Origin: Gammaproteobacteria bacterium
GTDB lineage: Bacteria; Pseudomonadota; Gammaproteobacteria; GCA-001735895
DNA: 64,000 bases
Direction of reading: 5' to 3'
Assembly (NCBI GenBank): GCA_029862005.1
Contig: JAOTYD010000018.1
Location: 1-64,000, forward strand
A program made the position numbers and the translations under genes. This document shows positions 16,331 to 25,651 of this stretch, one piece after another. The notes beneath the pieces were generated by a model that was not told the origin of the DNA, did no database searches, and saw only the letters and a program-made list of their open reading frames with translations. How positions within the stretch are numbered: position 1 is the first letter of the stretch; the number at the start of each line of letters is the position of its first letter.

Positions 16331-16687
16331 ATGAAACCGGTAACCGAAGGTGAACGCATCGTTGTCAATCTTGACAAGATGGAATTCGAGCCTTTTATCA
16401 ATAGTAGTGGTGAGGCCGATGGGCTTGCCTTTCAGCTCGATCGAAGCAAGCGACTCGGTACCGGTTTCCATATCTATAAAATGGAACCGGGTTACACCAC
16501 GATTCCACACCAACACCGCGGTAATGAAGAATTTTTTATCATCAGCGGCGATTTGACCGATAACGATGGCACGGTCTACCGTGCAGGTGATCTGGTGTTA
16601 ATGAAAGACGGTACGCAACATTGCTCTCACACCGAGAATGGGTGCGTAATCGTGGTTTATATCGAAGCTCCGGAAGCTAGCGTTTAA
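16331..16687 (+). CDS. Cupin-domain protein
   Basis: A 118-residue single cupin. The metal-binding motif is seen as TIPHQHRGNEEFFIISGDLT at about 58-77, with the second part GDLVLMKDGTQHCSHTENG. GGAGGGATCA precedes the ATG. It resembles small ChrR-type or oxalate-type cupins whose role is unknown. It follows the pot operon after its terminator, so it has its own promoter. Its last 4 bases overlap the end of the convergent DUF465 gene. Confidence 0.82.
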   Translation: MKPVTEGERIVVNLDKMEFEPFINSSGEADGLAFQLDRSKRLGTGFHIYKMEPGYTTIPHQHRGNEEFFIISGDLTDNDGTVYRAGDLVLMKDGTQHCSHTENGCVIVVYIEAPEASV

Positions 16688-16923
16688 GCCTCCTTGATCA
16701 TGCGATACAGTTCGTCTTTTAAATATAGACGGACCTTCTTGCGCCCCTCGAGATAATCATCGGAGGTGTTTTCTATCCCGGTTTCAATGCGATGGACCTC
16801 GTGGTCGACTTCATGATACTCGTCAAATAGCTTGGCAAAATGCTGATTTGTCATTTTCAGATCGTGAATCGTGTCACGGTGCTCGGGTAGCTCATGTACC
16901 AGGTCGTGTTTTTCGGTCAACAT
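16684..16923 (-). CDS. DUF465 (YdcH-like) small protein
   Basis: A 79-residue all-helical charged protein with the DUF465 pattern: LPEHRDTIHDLKMTNQHFAK, then LFDEYHEVDHEVHRIETGIE, then LKDELYRMI at the C-terminus. Its function is not known. It lies 14 bases after the DksA/TraR-like gene and is probably in the same transcript. Confidence 0.85.
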   Translation of the reverse strand: MLTEKHDLVHELPEHRDTIHDLKMTNQHFAKLFDEYHEVDHEVHRIETGIENTSDDYLEGRKKVRLYLKDELYRMIKEA

Positions 16924-16937
16924 GGATCTGTTCCCGG

Positions 16938-17267
16938 TTACCGTTCAATCTTTTCGGCGCAGTTCACGCAGTGCGCGGTAAAAGGCAGCAATTCGAGCCT
17001 CGCGGTTGGAATCTCTTCACCGCATTCGTCGCATTGAAAATAGGTGCCGTTTTCAATGCGCAGCAATGCAAACTTGATCATCGCCAGTTCCTGTTCGGAG
17101 CTGTTGCCGAGTGATTCCAGCACCTCGTCATTTTCTCGTTCGCTCGCCTGTTCACTCCAGTCGGCCGACATGCCTTCGTGCCGGATGTCCCTGTCGATCG
17201 CGTTGATGCGATGGGTCACTTCCTGTTTCAATTCGATTAGTTTTTTCTTGAAGTCTTTCTCGTCCAA
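16938..17267 (-). CDS. DksA/TraR-type C4 zinc-finger protein
   Basis: A 109-residue protein with an N-terminal coiled-coil (EKDFKKKLIELKQEVTHRIN) and a C-terminal C4 zinc finger CDECGEEIPTARLELLPF, followed by TAHCVNCAEK. This is the DksA/TraR/YbiI family that binds the secondary channel of RNA polymerase. It is shorter than DksA (about 150 residues) and lacks an exact DxxDxA tip, so the ppGpp-cofactor role is not certain. It is followed by the DUF465 gene. Confidence 0.87.
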   Translation of the reverse strand: MDEKDFKKKLIELKQEVTHRINAIDRDIRHEGMSADWSEQASERENDEVLESLGNSSEQELAMIKFALLRIENGTYFQCDECGEEIPTARLELLPFTAHCVNCAEKIER

Positions 17268-17371
17268 GGCAATGCACTCCTGATGTCAGTCTCGAATAAC
17301 TGTGGAAGTTGTTTTTTACTGATATTTCAAGTATCGATAGATTACCGCTAAAATCCTTGATATGGAACAGG

Positions 17372-18334
17372 TTAGTAGTCGATCTGGACGTGCTCGGGTG
17401 ATTTTCGATGTGCGCGGTTTTCGAGTAAAAACACCACCAAACCACTGCAGATTATCAACCCGCTGCCGGTAAAGGATATCCAGTCCGGCCAGTCCCCCCA
17501 CAGGTAAAAGCCAACCAGCAGCGCAAATGGTAGCGACGCATATTCAAAGGGTGCGACCGCCGGGGCTTCGCCCAGTCGATAAGCCTGTGACATCAGGTAG
17601 CCACCGAATGCGACCAGCACACCGCATAACAGCAGTAATTGAAACTGTGGCAGGCTGGGCCAACTCCAGGCGCGCAACAGAAAAGCAGTAGCACCGCCAC
17701 TGGCGGTGTCGAAGCGGCCGTCACCGATCGCCAGGCCGATAATCGAGCTGATGGCGATGAAGGCGAGCTGGATGTAAAAGGTTAGCGTGCTCGCTTTATC
17801 CTGCATGCCGAGCTTGCGCGTCATCATCGTCATCATCGCATAGCACAGGGCTGCCATTACTGGTAACAGGCTGATGAAGCGGAACACTTCGCTGCCCGGA
17901 CGCAGCATGATAATGACGCCGATCATACCGGCAATGATGACCAGCCAACGCGACAGCCCGACTTTCTCCCCGAGCACGGGTTGGGACAGGATACAAATAA
18001 ACAGCGGGGCGGTATAAAACAGCGATACGGTTTCGGCAAGCGGCATGGCCGACAACCCGAGGAAGAAGAACATGTTGGCCAGCACCAGCATCGAGCCGCG
18101 GATAAAATGCAGTACCGGTCGACGCGTTCTTAAGGTCTTGAGACCACCCTCGAGACGAATAAAAACGCAGACCAGTACCATCGCGAATAGCCCGCGAATC
18201 AGCATGATCTGATGTAGAGCAAGGTCTGGACTCAGCCATTTAATAATCGAGTCGCTCAGGGTGAGAAGGGCGATCGCGGCAACCAGGCATAAAATTCCCT
18301 GGGTATTTCGATTCAGTGATTCCAGGTAGTTCAA
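17372..18334 (-). CDS. EamA/DMT-family transporter
   Basis: A 320-residue inner-membrane protein with ten predicted helices in two EamA repeats (first helix ILCLVAAIALLTLSDSIIKW; second repeat from about 160). No ATG fits the first helix. I use TTG 18334 because GGAG lies 9 bases before it and it lies after the stop of the upstream hydrolase gene; starting at a later Met would lose helix 1. The frame stays open 164 codons upstream into the hydrolase gene, which is not coding. It follows the polyamine hydrolase genes with a 40-base gap and may export or import an amine product (inference). Confidence 0.8.
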   Translation of the reverse strand: MNYLESLNRNTQGILCLVAAIALLTLSDSIIKWLSPDLALHQIMLIRGLFAMVLVCVFIRLEGGLKTLRTRRPVLHFIRGSMLVLANMFFFLGLSAMPLAETVSLFYTAPLFICILSQPVLGEKVGLSRWLVIIAGMIGVIIMLRPGSEVFRFISLLPVMAALCYAMMTMMTRKLGMQDKASTLTFYIQLAFIAISSIIGLAIGDGRFDTASGGATAFLLRAWSWPSLPQFQLLLLCGVLVAFGGYLMSQAYRLGEAPAVAPFEYASLPFALLVGFYLWGDWPDWISFTGSGLIICSGLVVFLLENRAHRKSPEHVQIDY

Positions 18335-18374
18335 TGATGGAAGCTCCGAGGTCCCGGTAGCGGGATCACGAGAA

Positions 18375-19406
18375 TTATAATCCCTCGTATCCCTGTAACA
18401 CGTTGACCGCGTTGATACCGATCTCCTCAACCGCGTAACCACCCTCCATGACGAATAACGTGGGTAGCCCCAGGTTCGAGATGGTAGCGCCGTAGCGCTT
18501 GAAATCATCGCTGGTGAGTTTGAAAAATGAAATCGGATCGTGTTCGAAGGTATCGACCCCGAGCGAAACCACCAGCGCGTCGGGCCCATATTGCCTGATC
18601 TTCTGGCAGGCGTCCTCGAGCGCAGCACTCCAGGTTTTGAAATTTGTGCCGGGACCCATCGGGTAGTTATGGTTGAATCCCAGTCCGGCGCCTTGTCCGA
18701 GTTCATCGGCAAAGCCCAGGAAATGGGGAAAAGCGTCACGTGGATCGCCGTGTAGCGACAGGAACATGACATCATTGCGATCGTAGAATATTGCCTGGCT
18801 GCCATTGCCATGATGGAAATCGACATCGAGGAGCGCTACCCGTGATGCACCCTGGTCGAGAAAGGATTGTGCGGCGACTGCGGCGTTGTTGATGAAACAG
18901 TAACCGCCAAACATATCGCTGGCAGCGTGATGACCGGGCGGCCGACACAGTGCAAATGCTTCCCTGGAGCCATCTTGAATTGCGGCCTGGGCTGTTAAAG
19001 CCACGTCGACACTGGCGCGCGCGGCCTCCCAGGTGCCGTTTGAAATTGCGGTTTCAGCGGCCATCGCATAATAACCCAGCTTGCCATCGATATGACTGGG
19101 AACCCGGTGCTGTTGCATGCCGCGTGCCGGCCAGCAGGTTGCGATCGCTTCTCCGTGGTAGCCTGCCGCCTCCCATTGATCCCAGCAGGTTTCCAGGAAA
19201 TGGATAAATTCGGCGTCATGGATGCGGGTGACGGCATCGATGTCGAAATTATCCGGGGCGATAACATCGCCAAGGCCAACGTCTTTGACGCGTTCCAGGA
19301 TGTGCTCGGCGCGTACCGGGCACTCGAACGGTGGCACCAGTTCACCACCGTAGAGTTCGGTTTTCGCGTCGCGCAGGGCGTGTTTGTCGCTGAATACGGT
19401 TAGCAT
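18375..19406 (-). CDS. Acetylpolyamine amidohydrolase (class II HDAC-like)
   Basis: A 343-residue arginase/deacetylase-fold enzyme. The length and features match bacterial acetylpolyamine amidohydrolase: MLTVFSDKHALRDAKTELYG at the start, active-site ALCRPPGHHAASDMFGGYCF with its two His, zinc ligands in LLDVDFHHGNGSQAIF and SLGVDTFEHDPIS, and the Tyr loop MEGGYAVEEIG near the end. It removes acetyl groups from acetylputrescine, acetylcadaverine or acetylspermidine. It is placed 2 bases after the amidase gene in a row with N-carbamoylputrescine amidase, which supports the polyamine role. Confidence 0.9.
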   Translation of the reverse strand: MLTVFSDKHALRDAKTELYGGELVPPFECPVRAEHILERVKDVGLGDVIAPDNFDIDAVTRIHDAEFIHFLETCWDQWEAAGYHGEAIATCWPARGMQQHRVPSHIDGKLGYYAMAAETAISNGTWEAARASVDVALTAQAAIQDGSREAFALCRPPGHHAASDMFGGYCFINNAAVAAQSFLDQGASRVALLDVDFHHGNGSQAIFYDRNDVMFLSLHGDPRDAFPHFLGFADELGQGAGLGFNHNYPMGPGTNFKTWSAALEDACQKIRQYGPDALVVSLGVDTFEHDPISFFKLTSDDFKRYGATISNLGLPTLFVMEGGYAVEEIGINAVNVLQGYEGL

Positions 19407-19408
19407 CG

Positions 19409-20845
19409 CTAGTCTCCGGGGGTGATCCGTTGGTCGAGTTTGTAAGACGGTTTTTCGAAGGCCTTTTCGTAGGCCAGGGCAGCGCTGAAGACACGCTGAT
19501 CATCGTAGGTTCTGGCAACGAACTGGATACCGGTTGGGACTCCGTTGGCGGCGAGCCCGCTCGGCATCGATAGAACCGGGCAGCGGCTCAAGATGTTAAA
19601 CGGGAAGGTTGCCGACCAGTGCTCCTCACTGATCTCGAGTATCCTGCCATTGATCTCGATTTCATTCTTGGGCCAGGTGCTATTGTTTGGCACACCGGTG
19701 GTCATCAGTGTGGGGCAGATAAAAATATCGTAGTTATCCATTAACGGGCCGAAGTGATCATACATGCGCACCGCGGTTTCAATTGCATCGAGGTAATCCC
19801 GTGATGTCGACTTGCGTGCGTTTTCGAGAAACCAGACCGAGTAATCGCATAGTTCGTCGCGATTGGTTTCGAGCAAGCTGTCAATGGTGACCGCCCAGCC
19901 GTGCGCCCAGTGCTGATGTGCGGCGTCGATGATCGATTGGTCCCAGCCTATTTCAACTTCATCAACGGTTGCGCCCAGTGAGCGTAAAAGTTCCAGCGCG
20001 GCCAGCGTGTTGTCACGCACGCCGCTGTCGACCTCCATGAATCCGAGATCCATTGACCATGCAACTTTCCAGCCGTCGAGGCTATTCGGTATCGTGGTAT
20101 CGATAACCACGTGTTCGCGCAGGCTGGCAATATCCCGGTTGTGAATCCCTGATATCAGATTTTGCATCGCCGCGATATCGTCTAGGCTGCGCGCCATGGG
20201 TCCTGAATGGCTGTAAAAATCGAGGTTGAAAACGGGAATTTCGGGGTTTCTGCCGTAAGGGGCCTTGTAGCCGACGACGCCGCATAATGCCGCCGGGATG
20301 CGAATAGAGCCGCCAATATCGGTACCCGTGGCAATGGTCGTGGTTCCAGCGGCGAGCGCTGCCCCTGAACCACCCGAGGAGCCGCCCGGGGTGATGTCGA
20401 GATTCCACGGATTGTGGGTGATTCCCCACAGGCGCGAATGACAGGATCCCAACAGACAGAATTCCGGCGTGGTGGTTTTTGCATGCGGAATCGCACCCGC
20501 GTCGAGTAAACGCTGGATGATGATTTCGCTTTCATCATCGATGCGATCCTTGAAAACCAGCGATGCTGAAGTGCGTCGGGTTCCGGCCAGCCTGAACTCG
20601 TCTTTGACGGCGAGCGGAATGCCCTCCAACGGGCGCTGGGTTCCTTTCTGGTAGCGTGCTTCGGCAACTTTGGCCTGTTCCAGCGCGGTATCGAAATAGG
20701 TCTCGGTGAAGGCATTGATATGGGGTTCAATCCATTCGCTGCGGTCGATCAGCGCCTGCATCAATTCGACCGGCGACAGGCTGCGATTCTCAAATCGTAA
20801 CCTTGCCTCTGCGGCCGTCAGATAACAAAGTTCGGCGTCTGACAT
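19409..20845 (-). CDS. Amidase signature family hydrolase
   Basis: A 478-residue enzyme with the Ser-cisSer-Lys triad of the amidase signature family: Lys in PLAVKDEFRLAG at about 80-90, GGSSGGSGAALAAG at about 153-166, and Ser in TDIGGSIRIPAALCG at about 174-188. It hydrolyses carboxamides in the cytoplasm. The substrate cannot be read from sequence; its place between AguB (5 bases upstream) and acetylpolyamine amidohydrolase (2 bases downstream) suggests a polyamine or amino-acid amide. GatA is excluded in my view because no gatB or gatC is near. Confidence 0.85.
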   Translation of the reverse strand: MSDAELCYLTAAEARLRFENRSLSPVELMQALIDRSEWIEPHINAFTETYFDTALEQAKVAEARYQKGTQRPLEGIPLAVKDEFRLAGTRRTSASLVFKDRIDDESEIIIQRLLDAGAIPHAKTTTPEFCLLGSCHSRLWGITHNPWNLDITPGGSSGGSGAALAAGTTTIATGTDIGGSIRIPAALCGVVGYKAPYGRNPEIPVFNLDFYSHSGPMARSLDDIAAMQNLISGIHNRDIASLREHVVIDTTIPNSLDGWKVAWSMDLGFMEVDSGVRDNTLAALELLRSLGATVDEVEIGWDQSIIDAAHQHWAHGWAVTIDSLLETNRDELCDYSVWFLENARKSTSRDYLDAIETAVRMYDHFGPLMDNYDIFICPTLMTTGVPNNSTWPKNEIEINGRILEISEEHWSATFPFNILSRCPVLSMPSGLAANGVPTGIQFVARTYDDQRVFSAALAYEKAFEKPSYKLDQRITPGD

Positions 20846-20850
20846 TGGTT

Positions 20851-21732
20851 TCAGGGCCTGCCGTCGAGCGTGGCAATGGTTTGGTATAGATCGGGTCTGC
20901 GATCGCGGTATACGCCCCAGGCATCGCGAAAGCTGCGAATCATATCCATATCAAACTCGTGTACGAGCACGGTCTCGCTGTGGTCGTCGGCCTGTGCCAC
21001 TACTTCCCCGGTGTGATCGGCAATAAAAGAATTGCCGTAGAAGGTGAGCTCATAGGTGGAATCCTGCGTGGCGAACTCGGTACCGATACGGTTGGAGGCG
21101 ATTACCGGTACCATGTTCGCGGCGGCGTGTCCCTGCATGGTGCGCTGCCAGTGGCCGCTGGAATCCAGCGCAATGGCGGGCGGGGGTTCCGAGCCGATAG
21201 CGGTCGGGTATAGCAACAATTCTGCCCCCATCAGCGCCATGCTGCGCGCGGCCTCCGGAAACCATTGATCCCAGCAGACGCCGACCCCGATCTTGCCATA
21301 ACGCGTATCCCAGACCTTGAAGCCGGTATCGCCGGGGTTGAAATAACTCTTTTCCTGGTATCCGGGACCGTTGGGAATATGAGATTTCCGATAGACGCCG
21401 AGGATCGCACCGCCGGCGTCGACCATCGCCAGCGAATTGTAGAATGCACGGTTGGCGCGTTCAAACCAGCTGAAGGGGAGTACCACGTCGAGTTCCCGGG
21501 CGAGTGACTGGAAGCGCTTCAGCGACTGATTTTCTTCCAGCGTCGTGGCCAGATCGAAATGCTTTGTATCCTGCTCGATGCAAAAATAGGGTGTTTCGAA
21601 TAATTCCTGAATCAGAATCACCCGGGCATCCCCGGCGGCAGCTTCCCGAATCAGCTTTTCGGCGCGTTCGAGGTTAGCCGGGAGGTCCCAGTTGCAGGCC
21701 ATCTGTGTGGCCGCGACGCGTAGCATCGACAT
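20851..21732 (-). CDS. aguB: N-carbamoylputrescine amidase
   Basis: A 293-residue nitrilase-superfamily enzyme with Glu in VILIQELFETPYFC, Lys in VYRKSHIPNGPGYQEKSYF and Cys in KIGVGVCWDQWFPEAAR. These segments, and YPTAIGSEPP after them, are typical of AguB, which converts N-carbamoylputrescine to putrescine, CO2 and ammonia in the agmatine route. Agmatine deiminase (AguA), its usual partner, is not in the window. An in-frame ATG two codons later is an equal start choice. It heads the minus-strand hydrolase operon and is divergent from the amine oxidase gene across 120 bases. Confidence 0.9.
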   Translation of the reverse strand: MSMLRVAATQMACNWDLPANLERAEKLIREAAAGDARVILIQELFETPYFCIEQDTKHFDLATTLEENQSLKRFQSLARELDVVLPFSWFERANRAFYNSLAMVDAGGAILGVYRKSHIPNGPGYQEKSYFNPGDTGFKVWDTRYGKIGVGVCWDQWFPEAARSMALMGAELLLYPTAIGSEPPPAIALDSSGHWQRTMQGHAAANMVPVIASNRIGTEFATQDSTYELTFYGNSFIADHTGEVVAQADDHSETVLVHEFDMDMIRSFRDAWGVYRDRRPDLYQTIATLDGRP

Positions 21733-21852
21733 CGCACTAACTCCATAGGTGTGGCGTGAGACCCAAGATTCTTATCGATTTTCGATAGCTTGGCTAGCAT
21801 TAAAACCAGGTATGCCGCACAATTTCGGCCAATACGAATGTGATAGCTTCGA

Positions 21853-23148
21853 ATGACTGAATATCCACCACAGGATGCCAATGAAAATTCGCTCTGGAGC
21901 GAAGGCGCCGTTTCAGGCCCGGTAATCGAACCCCTGACCGAGTCCCTGAGTGCGGACGTGCTGGTTGTCGGGGGTGGCTACACCGGGCTTTCGAGTGCAC
22001 TGCACCTGGCCGAAAAAGGCATTTCGGTGGTTTTGCTCGAAGCCAGGAGTATCGGATTCGGAGGCTCGGGACGTAATGCCGGGCTGGTTAATGCCGGTAT
22101 CTGGAAAACACCGGACGATGTGCAAAAGTTGATAGGAGCGGACGCCGCGAGGCGCTTTAATCTCGCGCTGCGCGATTCGCCCGTGCTGGTTTTCGATCTG
22201 GTCGAGCGCTTTGATATGCAGTGCCACGCGAAACGCTGCGGTACCGTTCATATTGCCCACCGCGCAAGCGGTATGGATTATCTTCGGGACCGCTGTCGGC
22301 AGCTACAAGATCTGGGCGCTGCGGTTGAGCTAATTGATGGCGATCGCACTCATGCCATTTCGGGATCATCGGTTTACCGTCATGGCGGAATACTCGATCC
22401 CGGCGCCGGCACGATCCAGCCGTTGAGTTATGCTCGCTCATTGGCACTAGCCGCGATCGATCAGGGTGCTCGGCTGTTCCAGCAATCCGGTATTAAAAGC
22501 CTGGCTCGTCGCGACGATCGCTGGCTGGCAAAAACCGACGGTGGCGAGGTATCTGCCGAGCAGGTGATCATCGCTACCAATGCCTATGCGGATAACAACA
22601 GTGAGAAGGTTCGCGAGTCAATCCTGCCGGTATTTATCTTTCATTGCGCAACGCCACCATTACCTGCCGATATTGCGGCATCGATCATTCCCCAGCGTCA
22701 CGGCCTGTGGGATACCGACAGCTTGCTGACCTCTTCGCGGATTGATCATGATGGACGCCTCGTCATGAGTGCACCGGGTCGTTTACCGGGGTTCCAGCGC
22801 ACAACGCGGAAGAACTGGTTGATGCGCAAGCGCGATCACCTTTATCCGCAACTTAAAGGCACTCCGTGGGCTTACCAGTGGAGTGGCCAGATCGGGGTAA
22901 CCTCGACAAAAATTTTGCGCGTACAGCTATTGGCGCCAGGCCTGTTTGCGCCGGCCGGTTACAATGGGCGCGGCATCGGTGTGGGAACCGTAATGGGTAA
23001 ACAGCTGGCGGAAACTATCGCGAGCGGAAATCGTGATGATTTTCCGTTTCCGATCGAGGCGCTTTATCGCGAAAAATGGTCGAGAATTCGTGCGGGTTAC
23101 TATGATTATGGAACCCTGGCATTGCAGTTTTTTGGCGGCCGTGGATAA
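21853..23148 (+). CDS. FAD-dependent amine oxidase, DAO family (PuuB-like)
   Basis: A 431-residue flavoprotein with an FAD Rossmann motif DVLVVGGGYTGLSSALHLAE at about 35-54, then GFGGSGRNAGLVNAG and, at the C-terminus, LFAPAGYNGRGIGVGTVMGK. This is the layout of gamma-glutamylputrescine oxidase (PuuB/OrdL) and relatives of the glycine/D-amino-acid oxidase family. No glutamylputrescine synthetase is in the window, so the substrate could be a free or modified amine. It is divergent from aguB and is followed by gcdH. Confidence 0.83.
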   Translation: MTEYPPQDANENSLWSEGAVSGPVIEPLTESLSADVLVVGGGYTGLSSALHLAEKGISVVLLEARSIGFGGSGRNAGLVNAGIWKTPDDVQKLIGADAARRFNLALRDSPVLVFDLVERFDMQCHAKRCGTVHIAHRASGMDYLRDRCRQLQDLGAAVELIDGDRTHAISGSSVYRHGGILDPGAGTIQPLSYARSLALAAIDQGARLFQQSGIKSLARRDDRWLAKTDGGEVSAEQVIIATNAYADNNSEKVRESILPVFIFHCATPPLPADIAASIIPQRHGLWDTDSLLTSSRIDHDGRLVMSAPGRLPGFQRTTRKNWLMRKRDHLYPQLKGTPWAYQWSGQIGVTSTKILRVQLLAPGLFAPAGYNGRGIGVGTVMGKQLAETIASGNRDDFPFPIEALYREKWSRIRAGYYDYGTLALQFFGGRG

Positions 23149-23216
23149 AACCCGGTAGCGGGCATAAATAATCTGGAGATCGATGCATATTGGCTGGAAT
23201 TATTGGATGGTCCGGA

Positions 23217-23236
23217 TAAAATGTGATCACATTTTA
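23217..23236. promoter_or_regulatory. 20-bp perfect palindrome in front of gcdH
   Basis: TAAAATGTGATCACATTTTA is a perfect 20-base palindrome ending 15 bases before the gcdH ATG. It overlaps a GATAAA-like -10 candidate, so binding would repress. Its core TGTGATCACA recurs at 11886-11895 before the pot operon. The regulator is not identified. Confidence 0.6.
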
Positions 23237-23251
23237 CAAGCGAGTGAAACC

Positions 23252-24436
23252 ATGACGCAATCGAAACGAGTAAATTTTGACTGGCAGGACCCGATGTTTC
23301 TCGAACAGCAGTTGAGCGAGGAGGAGCGCATGATTCGCGACGCGGCGCGTGAGTATTGCCAGGATGGTCTGATGTCACGCGTGCAGATGGCTAATCGTGA
23401 CGAAGTGTTTCACCGCGAAATCATGAATGAGTTCGGTGAACTGGGCCTGCTTGGCGCGACCATTCCCGAGGATTATGGCTGTGCCGGTGTTAACTACGTT
23501 TCGTATGGTCTCGTGGCGCGTGAGGTCGAGCGTGTCGATAGCGGTTACCGCTCGGCCATGAGCGTGCAATCGTCACTGGTGATGCACCCGATTTATGCTT
23601 ATGGCAATGAGGCCCAACGCCAGAAATTTCTGCCGCGCCTGGCCACGGGCGAGTGGGTGGGGTGTTTCGGATTAACGGAACCGGATGCGGGTTCTGACCC
23701 GGCCAGTTTGAAAACGACGGCGACTGCTGTCGATGGAGGCTACCGGCTTAAAGGTGCAAAAATGTGGATTACCAATTCGCCGATCGCCGATGTTGCCGTG
23801 GTATGGGCCAAGCTCGATGGCATTATCCGGGGCTTTATCCTGGAGCGCGGCATGGAGGGATTGTCAACGCCCAAAATCGAAGGCAAGTTTTCTCTGCGTG
23901 CTTCATCCACCGGCGAAATCGTGATGCAGGACGTGTTGGTTCCAGAGGAAAACCTGTTGCCGAATGTCGAAGGGCTGAAGGGGCCATTCGGCTGCCTGAA
24001 CCGGGCGCGCTTCGGTATCGCCTGGGGATCGATGGGTGCGGCCGAATTCTGCTGGCACGCGGCGCGCCAGTACACCCTCGATCGCAGTCAGTTCGGCCGA
24101 CCACTGGCAGCCACTCAGCTGGTGCAAAAGAAACTCGCCGATATGCAGACTGAAATCGCGCTCGGCCTGCAGGGCTGCCTGCAAATGGGACGCCTGATGG
24201 ACGCTGATAGTTGCCCGGTTGAACTGGTGTCTCTGATGAAGCGCAACAATTGCGGCAAGGCGCTCGACATCGCGCGTGTCGCCCGCGATATGCACGGCGG
24301 TAACGGCGTTTCCGATGAATACCACGTGATTCGGCACGTCATGAACCTCGAGGCCGTAAATACCTATGAAGGCACGCATGATGTGCATGCCCTGATACTT
24401 GGCCGTGCGCAAACCGGAATCCAGGCCTTCTCGTAA
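23252..24436 (+). CDS. gcdH: Glutaryl-CoA dehydrogenase
   Basis: A 394-residue acyl-CoA dehydrogenase. Typical GCDH segments are seen: [20 protein letters not shown] at the start, [13 protein letters not shown] at the substrate site, [20 protein letters not shown], and the catalytic Glu in [20 protein letters not shown] at the end. It oxidises and decarboxylates glutaryl-CoA to crotonyl-CoA. Start ATG 23252 is chosen because the frame upstream runs through the palindrome operator and has no family similarity. The CoA-transferase gene follows without a gap (stop 24436, start 24437), as in known gcdH-gcdG pairs. Confidence 0.92.
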   Translation: MTQSKRVNFDWQDPMFLEQQLSEEERMIRDAAREYCQDGLMSRVQMANRDEVFHREIMNEFGELGLLGATIPEDYGCAGVNYVSYGLVAREVERVDSGYRSAMSVQSSLVMHPIYAYGNEAQRQKFLPRLATGEWVGCFGLTEPDAGSDPASLKTTATAVDGGYRLKGAKMWITNSPIADVAVVWAKLDGIIRGFILERGMEGLSTPKIEGKFSLRASSTGEIVMQDVLVPEENLLPNVEGLKGPFGCLNRARFGIAWGSMGAAEFCWHAARQYTLDRSQFGRPLAATQLVQKKLADMQTEIALGLQGCLQMGRLMDADSCPVELVSLMKRNNCGKALDIARVARDMHGGNGVSDEYHVIRHVMNLEAVNTYEGTHDVHALILGRAQTGIQAFS

Positions 24437-25651
24437 ATGGCCGGACCACTGCAAGGGTTCCGGGTTCTTGATCTGAGCCGTATTCTGGCAGGTCCCTGGG
24501 CCAGCCAGATGCTGGCCGACCTCGGTGCCGAGGTGATCAAGATCGAACGCCCCGGCAGCGGTGACGATACGCGCGGCTGGGGCCCTCCCTATATGCCCGA
24601 CGGGTCCGGGCGGGCTACCACGGAAGCGGCCTATTTTCACAGTACCAACCGTGGCAAACAGTCGGTATGCATTGATATGTCACAGGACGAGGGGCAGGCC
24701 CTGATCCGGGACCTGGTTAAAGGTTGCGACGTGCTCATAGAAAATTTCAAGGTGGGTGGGCTGAAAAAATATGGACTGGATTATGAAAGTCTGAAAAATA
24801 TTAATCCCGGGTTGGTTTGCTGCTCTATCACCGGTTTCGGACAGACCGGGCCCTATGCCGATCGTGCCGGCTACGATTTCATGATCCAGGCGATGGGTGG
24901 CATGATGAGCGTTACCGGTGAAGCCGACGGGTCTCCAATGAAAATCGGAGTTGCCTTGGCCGATGTACTGACCGGCCTTTATGCGGCAAATGCGATCCAG
25001 GCAGCATTGATTCACCAGCGGAAGACCGGGGTAGGGCAGTATATCGATATGGCGCTGCTCGACGTGCAGGTGGCAACACTGGCCAACCAGGCGATGAACT
25101 ACTTGGCCACGGGCAACAGCCCCGGCAGGTTGGGCAATGCCCATCCGAATATCGTGCCCTACCAGGCGTTTCAGACTGCCGATAGTTATATCATTCTTGC
25201 GATCGGTAATGACGCCCAGTTCGAAAGATTTTGCGATCTGGCAGGCTGTACGGAGCTGGCGGCCGACGCTCGATTTCGCAGCAACAGCAGCCGTGTTCAA
25301 TACCGTGACATCCTGGTTCCGCAGATCGCGCAAATCATGCTGCAAAAAACGAGTACGGCGTGGCTCGAGGCATTGAATGATCGTGGCATTCCCTGTGGTC
25401 CGATCAATAGCATTGAGCAGGTATTCGCCGACCCGCAGGTTCGGCACCGTGGAATGCAGCTCGAACTCGATCACCCGGTTGCAGGCAGGGTTGCCAGTGT
25501 CGCCAATCCGATCCGGCTACCGCAAACACCCATCGAGTATCAGCAGTCACCTCCGGTACTCGGAGAGCATACCGACTACGTGTTAAGCAGAATGCTGAAG
25601 CTGGATGCTTCCACAATCGGCGAACTCCGTGACAAAGGTATTATTGCCTGA
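24437..25651 (+). CDS. CaiB/BaiF (class III) CoA-transferase, GcdG-like
   Basis: A 404-residue class III CoA-transferase: [20 protein letters not shown] at the N-terminus, the region around [18 protein letters not shown], and the catalytic Asp in [15 protein letters not shown] at about 203-217 (family position). Next to gcdH it most likely makes glutaryl-CoA from glutarate with succinyl-CoA as donor; the partner acids are inferred from context. The last 11 bases overlap the convergent racemase-family gene. Confidence 0.87.
   Translation: MAGPLQGFRVLDLSRILAGPWASQMLADLGAEVIKIERPGSGDDTRGWGPPYMPDGSGRATTEAAYFHSTNRGKQSVCIDMSQDEGQALIRDLVKGCDVLIENFKVGGLKKYGLDYESLKNINPGLVCCSITGFGQTGPYADRAGYDFMIQAMGGMMSVTGEADGSPMKIGVALADVLTGLYAANAIQAALIHQRKTGVGQYIDMALLDVQVATLANQAMNYLATGNSPGRLGNAHPNIVPYQAFQTADSYIILAIGNDAQFERFCDLAGCTELAADARFRSNSSRVQYRDILVPQIAQIMLQKTSTAWLEALNDRGIPCGPINSIEQVFADPQVRHRGMQLELDHPVAGRVASVANPIRLPQTPIEYQQSPPVLGEHTDYVLSRMLKLDASTIGELRDKGIIA

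Noticed and set aside
18335-18826. Upstream part of the long frame that contains the EamA transporter
   Set aside because: It lies opposite in frame to the well-supported polyamine amidohydrolase gene and has no similarity; the transporter starts at TTG 18334.
23217-23236. CRP/Vfr binding site
   Set aside because: CRP half-sites need a six-base spacer; here TGTGA and TCACA touch directly.
23183-23251. Longer N-terminus for glutaryl-CoA dehydrogenase from ATG 23183
   Set aside because: It would code through the 20-base palindrome and has no family similarity; ATG 23252 fits the family start.
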